Positions 17,867-26,296 of a DNA stretch of 64,000 nt are shown one piece after another. The notes under the pieces were generated by a model. It did not search any database. It saw only the letters and a program-made list of their open reading frames with translations, and had not been told where the DNA came from. Source of the DNA: an uncultured Prevotellaceae bacterium (lineage in GTDB: Bacteria; Bacteroidota; Bacteroidia; Bacteroidales; Bacteroidaceae); the NCBI GenBank assembly GCA_902789415.1, contig CADAOD010000015.1, forward strand, positions 62,001 to 126,000, given 5' to 3'. A program made the translations under genes and the position numbers. How positions within the stretch are numbered: position 1 is the stretch's first letter; each line of letters opens with the position of its first letter.

Positions 17867-19198
17867 TTAGAAGAACAATGCTCTTTCAACCCAGTAAGTA
17901 AGAATACCTGCCAGATAGCCCACAAAAGCCACCCAGGTAATCTTCTTCATATACCAGCCAAAGGTAATCTTCTCCAGACCCATTACAACCACACCAGCGG
18001 CCGATCCGATGATAAGCATCGAACCACCCACACCAGCACAATAAGCCAGCAGCTGCCAGAAGATACCATCGATAGCCATATCGCCTGTAGGTGCTACAGG
18101 ATACATACCCATACATCCGGCAACCAAAGGCACATTATCAACAATCGACGAGAGCACACCGATAATACCTGTTACCAGGAAGTGATTACCCTCGAAGGTA
18201 GTATCAAGCACACCACCCAGCAAGGTAAGTACGCCAACCTCCTGCAGTACGGCAACTGCCATCAGGATGCCTAAGAAGAACATAATGGTCGACAAGTCGA
18301 TACGCGACAGCAGATCGCTTACGCGCTTAGCCATTGTATCCTCGTCAGACGAACCGTAGTGGAAGATCTCTGTAACTGTCCAAAGCAGACCCAGAACAAG
18401 CAGGATACCCATGAATGGAGGCAGATGAGTAATCGTCTTGAAGATGGGCACAAAGCACAGACCGCCTACACCCAGCCAGAAGATGATGTCGCGCTGCGAC
18501 TTGGTAAAGGTACTGACATCGGCCTTTGGCAGATTCTGCTCCTTATCAAACTTGCCTTCCAACTGATACTGCAGGATAAAGGCAGGTACCAGCATAGAAA
18601 TCAACGATGGGATAAATATTTCGGTCAGCACACCCTGAGTAGTAATAACGCCCTTAATCCAAAGCATGATGGTGGTTACATCGCCAATAGGCGAGAATGC
18701 GCCTCCCGAGTTAGCCGAGATAACAACCAGAGCTGCATAGATCAATCTGTCGTTACGACTCTGAACCAGCTTACGCAGCACCATAATCATCACGATAGAT
18801 GTTGTTAGGTTATCAAGAATAGCCGAGAGGAAGAAGGTCATAAAGGCCATTCGCCACATCAGCTTACGCTTAGAGCGCGTCTTCAGGGTATCGCGTACAA
18901 AGTTGAAACCACCATTCGAGTCAACAATCTCAACAATAGTCATAGCACCCATCAGGAAGAACAGGGTACCAGCGGCATCGCCCAAATGGTGTTCGATAAC
19001 TTCGGATATGTGGTGTATCACATCACTACCCAGCAAACTGGGATAATACGACATAGGATCAAGCATCAGCAGGGTCCAGCACAGCACACACATCAGCAGC
19101 GCAATAGCTGCCTTATTAACTTTTGTCAGGCTCTCAAGAGCTATACAAAGATAGCCTATACAGAACACTGCGACTATCAGAATTGTTAATGTAGACAT
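17867..19198 (-). CDS. nhaD: NhaD-type Na+/H+ antiporter
   Basis: 443 residues with ten or more hydrophobic segments. It contains the ion-transporter family pattern SAILDNLTTSIVMIMVL (about residues 125-141) and the matching second-half motif SSIVDNVPLVAGCMGMYP. These D-N pairs are the expected ion-binding repeats of NhaD/ArsB-like carriers. It exchanges Na+ for H+ across the inner membrane. Transcribed from a TTTG-20 bp-TACCTTTG promoter whose sequence is duplicated just upstream. Confidence 0.92.
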   Translation of the reverse strand: MSTLTILIVAVFCIGYLCIALESLTKVNKAAIALLMCVLCWTLLMLDPMSYYPSLLGSDVIHHISEVIEHHLGDAAGTLFFLMGAMTIVEIVDSNGGFNFVRDTLKTRSKRKLMWRMAFMTFFLSAILDNLTTSIVMIMVLRKLVQSRNDRLIYAALVVISANSGGAFSPIGDVTTIMLWIKGVITTQGVLTEIFIPSLISMLVPAFILQYQLEGKFDKEQNLPKADVSTFTKSQRDIIFWLGVGGLCFVPIFKTITHLPPFMGILLVLGLLWTVTEIFHYGSSDEDTMAKRVSDLLSRIDLSTIMFFLGILMAVAVLQEVGVLTLLGGVLDTTFEGNHFLVTGIIGVLSSIVDNVPLVAGCMGMYPVAPTGDMAIDGIFWQLLAYCAGVGGSMLIIGSAAGVVVMGLEKITFGWYMKKITWVAFVGYLAGILTYWVERALFF

Positions 19199-19241
19199 TT
19201 TGTTTAGAATACTTTTTAATTATTGTTTTTAAATTTGGCTG

Positions 19242-19350
19242 CAAAGGTACGAATAAGTGAGAAGAAAACCAAATATTATTTGAGTTTTCTCGAACGGAAG
19301 TACCTTAGAGCGAAGCTCAGAGGTAATAATAAGTGAGAAGAAAACCAAAT
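19242..19350. repeat. duplicated-promoter hairpin element, copy 1
   Basis: The nhaD promoter (minus strand: TTTG at 19273-19270, 20-bp spacer, TACCTTTG at 19249-19242) is repeated 76 bp upstream: TTTG at 19349-19346, 20-bp spacer and TACCTCTG at 19325-19318. A 23-bp stretch (19252-19274 and 19328-19350) is identical in both copies. Between them lie a palindrome around CAAATATTATTTG and a hairpin TACCTTAGAGC-GAA-GCTCAGAGGTA (19301-19325) that uses the degenerate -7 box as its right arm. The same architecture recurs at 61731-61848. Confidence 0.75.
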
Positions 19351-19387
19351 AAAACACGAAAAGTTTGTTGCTTAGCGAAAAATTGTG

Positions 19388-19395
19388 TATATTTG
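19388..19395 (+). promoter_or_regulatory. -7 box (TATATTTG) of the 19404 gene
   Basis: TATATTTG with a TTG at 19367-19369, 18 bp upstream. Only 8 nt separate it from the ATG at 19404, predicting a very short leader. Confidence 0.6.
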
Positions 19396-19403
19396 CACTC
19401 CAT

Positions 19404-20009
19404 ATGAACAACGAACTGAATAATGAAGTAAAGTGGAGTGACAACGTGGTACTGGTAGATGCAGACTACGTTGACACTGTGGCTTTTAATCTGATTGTGA
19501 ACTTCGAACGCATGATTGGCAGGCGCATTCCACAGGCAGATATCGCCAAGTGGCTCGACTGCGTTGCTCTGGATGGCGGCGTGCGCGAAGGCGAGAACGA
19601 GATACAGGTAATACTGATTCACCATAAGGATAAGCAGCAGATGGACAACTTTGTACCAGGCAACTATGCTAACGACTTAAGCGAGAAGGCATTCAAAGAC
19701 CACCTGGGCGAGTTTACCATCAATGCCTATCAGGCCGAAGGGTTTGCCAAGACAGGCGATTTCTTTGGCGAGGTGCTCGAACTGGTTTGTGCCCAGAAGA
19801 ACATTAAGCGCCTGATGGTGATTCCTAACGCCGAGGATGCTTCTATATATAATAAGGTACGCGAGACGTTGCGCCGTGCCGACGATGACGACAAGCGCAT
19901 TACCGTGTTCAGCATGCAGCCACAAACTGGCGGCAACTTCCGTCAGGAAATCTTAGGCTACTCGCTGATGTCAGCATTAGGCATTAAGGCCGATGAAATA
20001 AAGGATTAA
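19404..20009 (+). CDS. conserved Bacteroidales protein of unknown function (possibly DUF6621)
   Basis: 201 residues beginning MNNELNNEVKWSDNVVLVDA, soluble and acidic, with no signal peptide or membrane segment. It contains VLVDADYVDTVAFNLIVNFE and an Asp-rich RRADDDDKR near the C-terminus. I recall this type of protein in Bacteroidales as a domain of unknown function, perhaps DUF6621, but cannot verify it. The start at 19404 is chosen because the promoter -7 box ends 8 nt before it; an in-frame ATG at 19365 lies upstream of the promoter. A heptad repeat tract overlaps its stop and leads into the saccharopine-dehydrogenase gene, so the two probably form an operon. Confidence 0.65.
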   Translation: MNNELNNEVKWSDNVVLVDADYVDTVAFNLIVNFERMIGRRIPQADIAKWLDCVALDGGVREGENEIQVILIHHKDKQQMDNFVPGNYANDLSEKAFKDHLGEFTINAYQAEGFAKTGDFFGEVLELVCAQKNIKRLMVIPNAEDASIYNKVRETLRRADDDDKRITVFSMQPQTGGNFRQEILGYSLMSALGIKADEIKD

Positions 20010-20028
20010 AGATTAAGGATTAAAAATT
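20001..20028. repeat. heptad repeat tract (AAGGATT family)
   Basis: AAGGATT/AAAGATT/AAGGATT/AAAAATT, four 7-bp units. The first two contain the stop codon of the upstream gene (20007-20009), and the tract ends 8 bp before the next ATG. Confidence 0.85.
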
Positions 20029-20036
20029 ATAGGACT

Positions 20037-21275
20037 ATGGCAAAAGTATTAATGATTGGCGCTGGTGGCGTGGCTACCGTTGCAGCGTTTAAGATTGCTC
20101 AGAACGCTGATGTGTTTACAGAGTTTATGATTGCTAGTCGCCGCAAGGCTAAGTGCGATAAGATTGTGGAGGATATCCACAAGGCTGGATATAACATGGA
20201 TATTAAGACCGCTCAGGTTGATGCCGATGATGTAGAGCAGCTCAAGGTGCTGTTCAACGATTTCAAGCCCGAGTTGGTTATCAACCTGGCCCTGCCCTAT
20301 CAGGACCTGACTATTATGGATGCCTGTCTGGCTTGCGGTTGCAACTATCTGGATACCGCCAACTACGAGCCTAAGGACGAGGCTCACTTTGAGTACTCAT
20401 GGCAGTGGGCTTATCGCGAGCGCTTTGAGAAGGCCGGACTGACCGCTATCCTTGGTTGCGGTTTCGACCCAGGTGTTACCTCTATCTACACCGCTTACGC
20501 TGCTAAGCACCACTTCAAGGAGATTCAGTATCTGGATATTGTTGACTGCAACGCTGGCGATCACCACAAGGCTTTCGCTACCAACTTCAACCCAGAGATC
20601 AACATCCGCGAGATTACCCAGAAAGGACTATACTGGGAAGATGGCAAGTGGGTTGAGACCGAGCCTCTGGAGATTCACAAGGATCTTACCTATCCAGAGA
20701 TTGGTCCTCGCGACAGCTACCTGCTGCACCACGAGGAGATCGAGAGTCTGGTTATCAACTACCCCACCATCAAGCGTGCCCGTTTCTGGATGACCTTTGG
20801 TCAGCAGTATCTGAAGCACCTCGAGGTTATTCAGAACATTGGCATGAGCCGTATCGACGAGGTAGAGTACGAGGCTCCATTGGCCGATGGTACTGGTACT
20901 GCAAAAGTAAAGATTGTTCCTCTGCAGTTCCTGAAGGCTGTACTGCCTAACCCACAGGATCTGGGCGAGAACTACGAGGGTCAGACTTCAATCGGCTGCC
21001 GTATTCGTGGTATTGGCAACGATGGCAAGGAACACACCTATTATGTATATAACAACTGCAGTCACCGTGCCGCTTACGAGGAGACTGGTATGCAGGGGGT
21101 TAGCTACACCACAGGTGTACCAGCAATGATTGGTGCCATGATGTTCTGCAAGGGTCTGTGGAACACTCCAGGCGTTCACAACGTAGAGGAGTTCGATCCC
21201 GATCCATTCATGGAGCAGCTCAACAAACAGGGTCTGCCTTGGCACGAGATTCACGATGGCGACTTGGAATTATAA
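20037..21275 (+). CDS. saccharopine dehydrogenase-family protein, probable carboxynorspermidine/carboxyspermidine dehydrogenase
   Basis: 412 residues. The N-terminal Rossmann fold opens MAKVLMIGAGGVATVAAFKI, a GxGGVA dinucleotide motif, and continues with ASRRKAKCDK and NLALPYQDLTIMDACLACG, typical of the saccharopine-dehydrogenase superfamily. In Bacteroidota, members of this size condense an aspartate semialdehyde-derived imine with a diamine in the alternative spermidine pathway; that assignment rests on family knowledge, not on a diagnostic residue I can point to. The decarboxylase partner is not in the window, although asd, the source of aspartate semialdehyde, lies at 53.5 kb. Confidence 0.8.
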   Translation: MAKVLMIGAGGVATVAAFKIAQNADVFTEFMIASRRKAKCDKIVEDIHKAGYNMDIKTAQVDADDVEQLKVLFNDFKPELVINLALPYQDLTIMDACLACGCNYLDTANYEPKDEAHFEYSWQWAYRERFEKAGLTAILGCGFDPGVTSIYTAYAAKHHFKEIQYLDIVDCNAGDHHKAFATNFNPEINIREITQKGLYWEDGKWVETEPLEIHKDLTYPEIGPRDSYLLHHEEIESLVINYPTIKRARFWMTFGQQYLKHLEVIQNIGMSRIDEVEYEAPLADGTGTAKVKIVPLQFLKAVLPNPQDLGENYEGQTSIGCRIRGIGNDGKEHTYYVYNNCSHRAAYEETGMQGVSYTTGVPAMIGAMMFCKGLWNTPGVHNVEEFDPDPFMEQLNKQGLPWHEIHDGDLEL

Positions 21276-21315
21276 TCAATTATAAATAATAACTTGTAAA
21301 ATAGTAAAACTAACT

Positions 21316-22338
21316 ATGGCAAAAGAAAAAGAAGAGGCCTTGTCGCCTCAGCAGGAAAAGTTGAAAGCGCTTCAGGCTGCCATGTCGAAGATTGAGAAAG
21401 ACTATGGCAAAGGCTCGATTATGCGCATGGGTGACGAGCAGATTGATAATGTAGAGGTTATACCTACAGGTTCAATCAGTTTGAATGCTGCCTTAGGTGT
21501 TGGCGGCTACCCCAAGGGTCGTATCATCGAGATATATGGTCCTGAGTCATCAGGTAAAACCACTTTGGCCATCCACGCCATTGCCGAGTGCCAGAAAGCT
21601 GGTGGTATCGCTGCCTTCATCGATGCCGAGCATGCGTTCGACCGTTTCTATGCTGCCAACCTGGGTGTTGATGTCGACAACCTCTACATCTCACAGCCCG
21701 ATAATGGTGAGCAGGCATTGGAGATTGCCGACCAGCTGATTCGCTCAAGCGCTATCGACATCATCGTTATCGACTCAGTTGCTGCTCTGACTCCTAAGAA
21801 GGAGATTGAGGGCGACATGGGTGATTCGGCTGTTGGTTTGCAAGCCCGACTGATGAGCCAGGCGCTGCGCAAGCTTACCTCGACCATCTCGAAAACCAAC
21901 ACTACCTGTATCTTCATCAACCAGCTTCGCGAAAAAATTGGTGTGATGTTTGGTAACCCCGAAACCACCACAGGTGGTAACGCCCTGAAGTTCTACGCTT
22001 CAGTACGTCTGGATATCCGTAAGGTTACTGCCATTAAGGATGGCGACAACATCATTGGAAACCAGGTACGTGTAAAGGTTATTAAGAACAAGGTGGCTCC
22101 CCCATTCCGCAAGGCCGAATTCGAGATTACCTTTGGCGAGGGAATCTCAAAGATTGGCGAGATTGTAGATCTGGGTGTTGAGTACGAGATTATCAAGAAG
22201 AGTGGCTCATGGTTCAGCTACGGCGACTCTAAGCTGGCTCAGGGCCGCGATGCAGTAAAAGCGCTGCTCAAGGATAACCCAGAGCTTTGCGAGGAACTCG
22301 AAGCAAAGATTATGGAAGCTATCGCTGATAAGAAATAA
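21316..22338 (+). CDS. recA: recombinase RecA
   Basis: 340 residues, the normal length. Walker [10 protein letters not shown] (about residues 73-81), the conserved IDAEHAFD, Walker [11 protein letters not shown], the L1/L2 region with [12 protein letters not shown] and [20 protein letters not shown], and the C-terminal acidic tail. RecA coats ssDNA for strand exchange and stimulates LexA-type self-cleavage. A strong terminator follows. Identification is certain. Confidence 0.98.
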   Translation: MAKEKEEALSPQQEKLKALQAAMSKIEKDYGKGSIMRMGDEQIDNVEVIPTGSISLNAALGVGGYPKGRIIEIYGPESSGKTTLAIHAIAECQKAGGIAAFIDAEHAFDRFYAANLGVDVDNLYISQPDNGEQALEIADQLIRSSAIDIIVIDSVAALTPKKEIEGDMGDSAVGLQARLMSQALRKLTSTISKTNTTCIFINQLREKIGVMFGNPETTTGGNALKFYASVRLDIRKVTAIKDGDNIIGNQVRVKVIKNKVAPPFRKAEFEITFGEGISKIGEIVDLGVEYEIIKKSGSWFSYGDSKLAQGRDAVKALLKDNPELCEELEAKIMEAIADKK

Positions 22339-22355
22339 TAACAATAACAAACAGA

Positions 22356-22379
22356 AATCCCAGCCGCTTGGCTGGGATT
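22356..22379. terminator. recA terminator (bidirectional)
   Basis: AATCCCAGCC-GCTT-GGCTGGGATT, a perfect 10-bp stem, followed by ATTGTTTTT. It lies between convergent recA and the 22387 gene. Confidence 0.85.
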
Positions 22380-22386
22380 ATTGTTT

Positions 22387-23787
22387 TTAGTCGGCTAACG
22401 GATCGGCTTTGCCTCCCATCCATCCCTTTACAGGCTGAGGCTTCTTCTTCTTTTTCTTACCGCCGCCTTCGTTCATATCCTTAACGCTGGTCTTCTTAAC
22501 CATACCCGAACCATCAAACTCTACATACAGCAGCTTGTCGTTCGAGCGCTTAAAAATCCAGAAGTACTGTCCACCTTGACCGGTCTCTACCTTATCAGGC
22601 TCGCCAGCTGCCATCTGCACCTCGTCCTCGCTCATACCAATACCTACGTGTCCGCCACGAATCATGGCACGAGTAGCCTCGGTGGTAACCACCTTCTTAC
22701 CTGCTCCAGGAGCAAATATCAAACCAAAGAACTTCTCGGGATGAGCCTCGGCCTTATACTGATCAAGGTAGCAGTCAGCAAAGAAGAATGTACCAAGCGT
22801 GGTGTTCTTCAGCTTAACAGTAGCCATATCATCGCCCTTATGGGGTGTAATCGATTCAATCTTGTACTCAGCCAAACGTGGGATAGCCTGCTGCTTGTTG
22901 GTAACCTCGTTCAGCATTTTTACTGGTATCTTGGTGTGAACAACCTTGCCAATAAACACCTTGTAGTTGCGACTGCTTATCGACATGATGTCGTCCTGCA
23001 ACTCGAACGAGTTATTAAACAAGAATCGAGCCTCATCGCCCTCAAACTCATCGTCGCGTGTGCCACAATTGGTTCTCGACATAGTCACGTTCTGGTAAAA
23101 CTGGTTGCCAGCATTATCCTCTACAACTATTTTTACAGGATAGTTACGTGTGCCAACACCTACGGCCACCACTTTTACTACCATATCCTGATCTACCAGC
23201 ACCTCCTGATAGCCCTCGCCATCATACTCTGTATCCATACGATAAAGCTTGCTCTTGGTGTAAACCACCTTATCCATCAGCTTCTCTCTGGCAATATCTA
23301 CATCACCCAGATAAGCCAATGTGGGCACGCCCGTTCTCTGGTAGCAGTAGTCCTCAAAGGTTTCATGATCTATTACATAATAATAGTATTTGCCGTCATC
23401 CTGACACATAAAGTTAATCTGTGCTCTACCGTCCTTACCCTCAGAATGGCCTTTGTAAATCATGATTTTATACTTCAGCTTCAGGTTGCTTACGTTCTTA
23501 CCTGTGGCAGCATCAGTAAAGGTTTTCACCACCAGGTCAAGCTTCTCGGGCATCACCATAAACTTCATGCCCTCTTCCCAGTCGCACAAACTGTGATAGC
23601 GGAAGTTCTGACTGATGAAGTCCTTCGAACTCTCCTCATCCTCCTCCTTCGCTTCGGCAATCACGTCTGCCATGTGATTCTGAGCACTCTTTGTGGCACC
23701 CTTAGTCTTCACGATATAAGAGTTGGTCTGAGCCGAGCCTGCCAGAAAGGCAAACGACATACAGGCAGTAAAAAACAGTTTTTTCAT
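22387..23787 (-). CDS. exported protein of unknown function
   Basis: 466 residues with signal peptide MKKLFFTACMSFAFLAGSAQ; an extra ATG sits one codon upstream at 23790. The body is beta-rich with no family I recognise. Near the C-terminus GIGMSEDEVQMAAGEPDKVE resembles the BamE/SmpA-type motif, in which a small lipoprotein domain precedes GxPxxV. The very end is lysine-rich (GGGKKKKKKPQP). A longer reading frame extends far upstream, but the promoter (23822-23853) and signal peptide fix the start here. It diverges from dnaK. Confidence 0.7.
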   Translation of the reverse strand: MKKLFFTACMSFAFLAGSAQTNSYIVKTKGATKSAQNHMADVIAEAKEEDEESSKDFISQNFRYHSLCDWEEGMKFMVMPEKLDLVVKTFTDAATGKNVSNLKLKYKIMIYKGHSEGKDGRAQINFMCQDDGKYYYYVIDHETFEDYCYQRTGVPTLAYLGDVDIAREKLMDKVVYTKSKLYRMDTEYDGEGYQEVLVDQDMVVKVVAVGVGTRNYPVKIVVEDNAGNQFYQNVTMSRTNCGTRDDEFEGDEARFLFNNSFELQDDIMSISSRNYKVFIGKVVHTKIPVKMLNEVTNKQQAIPRLAEYKIESITPHKGDDMATVKLKNTTLGTFFFADCYLDQYKAEAHPEKFFGLIFAPGAGKKVVTTEATRAMIRGGHVGIGMSEDEVQMAAGEPDKVETGQGGQYFWIFKRSNDKLLYVEFDGSGMVKKTSVKDMNEGGGKKKKKKPQPVKGWMGGKADPLAD

Positions 23788-23821
23788 CATGACCGATTGT
23801 TTTATTATATAATTCTGTGTG

Positions 23822-23853
23822 CAAAGATAGACTTTTTCGGATGAATATCCAAA
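23822..23853 (-). promoter_or_regulatory. promoter of the 22387-23787 gene
   Basis: Minus strand: TTTG at 23853-23850, a 20-bp spacer and TATCTTTG at 23829-23822. It gives a leader of about 30 nt. Confidence 0.7.
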
Positions 23854-23859
23854 TATTTT

Positions 23860-23913
23860 GTGCCAAAATGACGTAATAAAAAACATTTTTATCATAAAAG
23901 GACATTTTGGCAC
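23860..23913. promoter_or_regulatory. 11-bp inverted repeat in the dnaK divergent region
   Basis: GTGCCAAAATG (23860-23870) and its exact complement CATTTTGGCAC (23903-23913), 32 bp apart. The right arm overlaps the -24 half of the sigma-54-like dnaK promoter; the left arm sits just upstream of the -33 box of the divergent gene. It could be a two-site operator; that function is inferred. Confidence 0.55.
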
Positions 23914-23923
23914 ATGCTTTGCA
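23908..23923 (+). promoter_or_regulatory. sigma-54-type promoter of dnaK
   Basis: TGGCAC-N5-TTGCA with the GG and GC dinucleotides 12 bp apart, the -24/-12 pattern of RpoN promoters. No good TAnnTTTG box with a -33 partner is seen upstream of dnaK. Transcription would begin near 23934, a leader of about 35 nt. Confidence 0.55.
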
Positions 23924-23968
23924 CTCCCGATTGTGTCAAATTGAGTATAAATTAAAAAATATAAGATT

Positions 23969-25832
23969 ATGGGAAAGATTATTGGAATCGATTTAGGAAC
24001 TACCAACAGCTGTGTTGCCGTATTCGAGGGTAACGAGCCAGTAGTAATTGCCAACAGCGAGGGTAAGCGTACAACACCTTCAGTAGTTGGTTTTGTTGAC
24101 AACGGTGAGCGTAAGATCGGTGACCCTGCAAAGCGTCAGGCCATCACTAATCCTAAGAACACTGTTTACTCTATCAAGCGTTTCATGGGTGAGAACTGGC
24201 AGCAGACCGAGAAGGAGATTGGTCGCGTACCATATAGCGTAGTTAACGAGGGTGGTTACCCACGTGTTGACATCAACGGTCGTAAGTACACTCCACAGGA
24301 GATTTCTGCTATGATTCTCCAGAAGATGAAAAAGACCGCTGAGGACTACCTTGGTCAGGAGGTTACCGAGGCTGTTATCACCGTACCTGCTTACTTCTCT
24401 GATTCTCAGCGTCAGGCCACTAAGGAGGCTGGTCAGATTGCTGGTCTCGACGTAAAGCGTATTGTAAACGAGCCTACAGCCGCAGCTCTGGCTTACGGTG
24501 TTGATAAGGCTAACAAGGATATGAAGATTGCCGTATTCGACCTGGGTGGTGGTACATTCGATATCTCTATTCTGGAGTTCGGTGGCGGCGTATTCGAGGT
24601 ACTCTCTACCAATGGTGATACCCACCTGGGTGGTGACGACTTCGACCAGGTTATCATCGACTGGCTGGTACAGGAGTTCAAGAACGACGAGGGTGCCGAC
24701 CTGAAGAGCGATCCTATGGCTTACAAGCACCGAGATTAACCTGCCTTACATCATGCCTGTAGCAGGTGTACCTAAGCACTTGGTTAAGACTCTTACCCGT
24801 GCTAAGTTCGAGCAGCTGGCTCACGACCTCATCCAGGCTTGTCTGGCTCCATGTCAGAAGGCTATGGCCGATGCCAAGCTGAACACAGCTGATATCGACG
24901 AGGTAATCCTGGTAGGTGGTTCAAGCCGTATCCCAGCTGTTCAGACTCTGGTTAAGAACTACTTCGGTAAGGAGCCTTCAAAGGGTGTTAACCCCGACGA
25001 GGTTGTTGCTGTAGGTGCTTCAATCCAGGGTGCTATCCTGAACAAGGAAGGTGGCGTAGGCGACATCGTACTGCTCGACGTTACTCCTCTTACACTGGGT
25101 ATCGAGACCATGGGTGGTGTTATGACCAAGCTGATTGAGGCTAACACTACTATCCCATGCAAGAAGAGCGAGACATTCTCTACTGCAGCTGATAATCAGA
25201 CCGAGGTTACTATCCATGTACTGCAGGGTGAGCGTCCAATGGCTTCACAGAACAAGTCAATCGGTCAGTTCAACCTCACAGGTATCGCTCCAGCACGTCG
25301 TGGTATTCCTCAGATCGAGGTAACCTTCGATATCGATGCCAACGGTATCCTCAAGGTATCTGCCAAAGATAAGGCTACAGGTAAGGAGCAGGCCATCCGC
25401 ATCGAGGCTTCATCTGGTCTGTCACAGGACGAGATCAACCGCATGAAGGCCGAGGCTGAACAGAATGCCGAGAACGATAAGAAGGAGCGCGAGCGCATTG
25501 ACAAGCTGAACCAGGCCGACTCAATGATTTTCCAGACCGAGAATCAGTTGAAGGAACTTGGCGATAAGATCCCCGCACAGCACAAGCCAGCTATCGAGCA
25601 GGCTCTGCAGCAGCTTAAGGATGCCCACAAGGCAGGCGACGTAGCTGCTATCGACACAGCCATTGCAGCTCTGAACACAGCTTGGCAGACTGCTTCACAG
25701 CAGATGTACCAGCAGAGCGGTGCAGCCGGTCAGCCTGGTGGCGATCAGTTCCAGGGCGGTCAGCAGCAGGCTCAGCAGGAGGGTCCAAAGGCTGAGGACA
25801 TCCAGGACGCCGACTTCGAGGAGGTGAAGTAA
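23969..25832 (+). pseudogene. dnaK: chaperone DnaK (Hsp70), broken by an apparent 44-bp deletion
   Basis: DnaK is the ATP-driven folding chaperone working with DnaJ and GrpE. The N-terminal ATPase half (opening [20 protein letters not shown], with [13 protein letters not shown]) reads to a stop at 24737-24739. The rest ([14 protein letters not shown] through the substrate-binding domain to DADFEEVK) reads in another frame from about 24728. At the junction, DPMA is joined almost directly to [10 protein letters not shown], missing the LQRLKEAAEKAKIEL-type segment of subdomain IIB. Restoring 44 bp gives 1,908 bp, or 635 residues, the family's normal length, and restores the frame. The deletion is bounded by a short GCT repeat. 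dnaK is normally important, so an assembly or sequencing error is a serious alternative to a true mutation. Confidence 0.9.
25818..25832. repeat. island boundary repeat, left copy (dnaK 3' end)
   Basis: GAGGAGGTGAAGTAA, the last four codons and stop of dnaK. It is repeated exactly at 39339-39353, after the AT-rich block, as expected for an attachment-site core at a gene 3' end. Confidence 0.65.
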
Positions 25833-25863
25833 GTTTGATAAGCAACAATAAGATATTCATAAG

Positions 25864-25899
25864 AAAGTGGCGTACCCCAATTGGTTACGCCACTTTTTA
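25864..25899 (+). terminator. terminator after dnaK
   Basis: AAAGTGGCGTA ... TACGCCACTTT hairpin followed by a T run, 32 bp after the dnaK stop. Confidence 0.8.
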
Positions 25900-26111
25900 T
25901 TGTCTCTTCGCAATCAGAACGAAGAAATCATGTCTTTCATAAAGTCTTGTCATGGAGTGTTCCTGTCGCCCAAGGTATTCTGGTGGTGGGCTGGCATCTC
26001 ATACGCCACTTCGCTGTATTCACTCTGGTGCCTGTTGCAAATAACCCTTCAGTGGCTGAAGTACTGATTGAATCTTATAAGGAGTGAAACGGAAAGTCTC
26101 TATTCAAAAGC

Positions 26112-26143
26112 GCAACTATAGGAAAAATGTCATCTATAGTTGC
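26112..26143 (+). terminator. hairpin terminator in gene-free region
   Basis: GCAACTATAG / CTATAGTTGC, a perfect 10-bp stem with a 12-nt loop, followed by CTTTTATTG. No recognised gene ends just before it. Confidence 0.65.
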
Positions 26144-26215
26144 CTTTTATTGTTAATTCTGCAAAAAATACTATAGTTTTTCACATAACATTGCAGCTTT
26201 TACATTATTTATTAT

Positions 26216-26223
26216 TATCTTTG
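26216..26223 (+). promoter_or_regulatory. -7 box (TATCTTTG) of the HNH-HerA-NurA operon
   Basis: TATCTTTG with a TTG about 22 bp upstream (26191-26193). The next start codon is 74 bp downstream at 26297. Confidence 0.55.
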
Positions 26224-26296
26224 TATCCAAAATTTGACAATTCAGAATAAGAAAATTCGCAGATATTAAAATATACTTAGAAATAATGAATAGTTA

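Larger units (their letters stand above)
25905..26295. other. gap with no convincing gene
   Basis: About 390 bp. Two overlapping short reading frames exist, a 45-residue one at 25930-26067 rich in Trp, Leu and Ser, and a second ending at 26087. Neither resembles a known protein and they cannot both be real. A hairpin terminator at 26112-26143 implies that something is transcribed across the first half. The second half holds the promoter of the 26297 gene. Confidence 0.4.

Noticed and set aside
22576-23844. 422-codon open frame on the plus strand
   Set aside because: Antisense to the exported protein, which has a signal peptide and its own promoter.
24080-24730. Long minus-strand frame inside dnaK
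   Set aside because: Long antisense frames opposite dnaK are a known codon-usage effect; no start signal or family.
25881-26087. Overlapping short frames as transposase remnants
   Set aside because: No transposase motif or inverted repeats could be identified; too short to assign.
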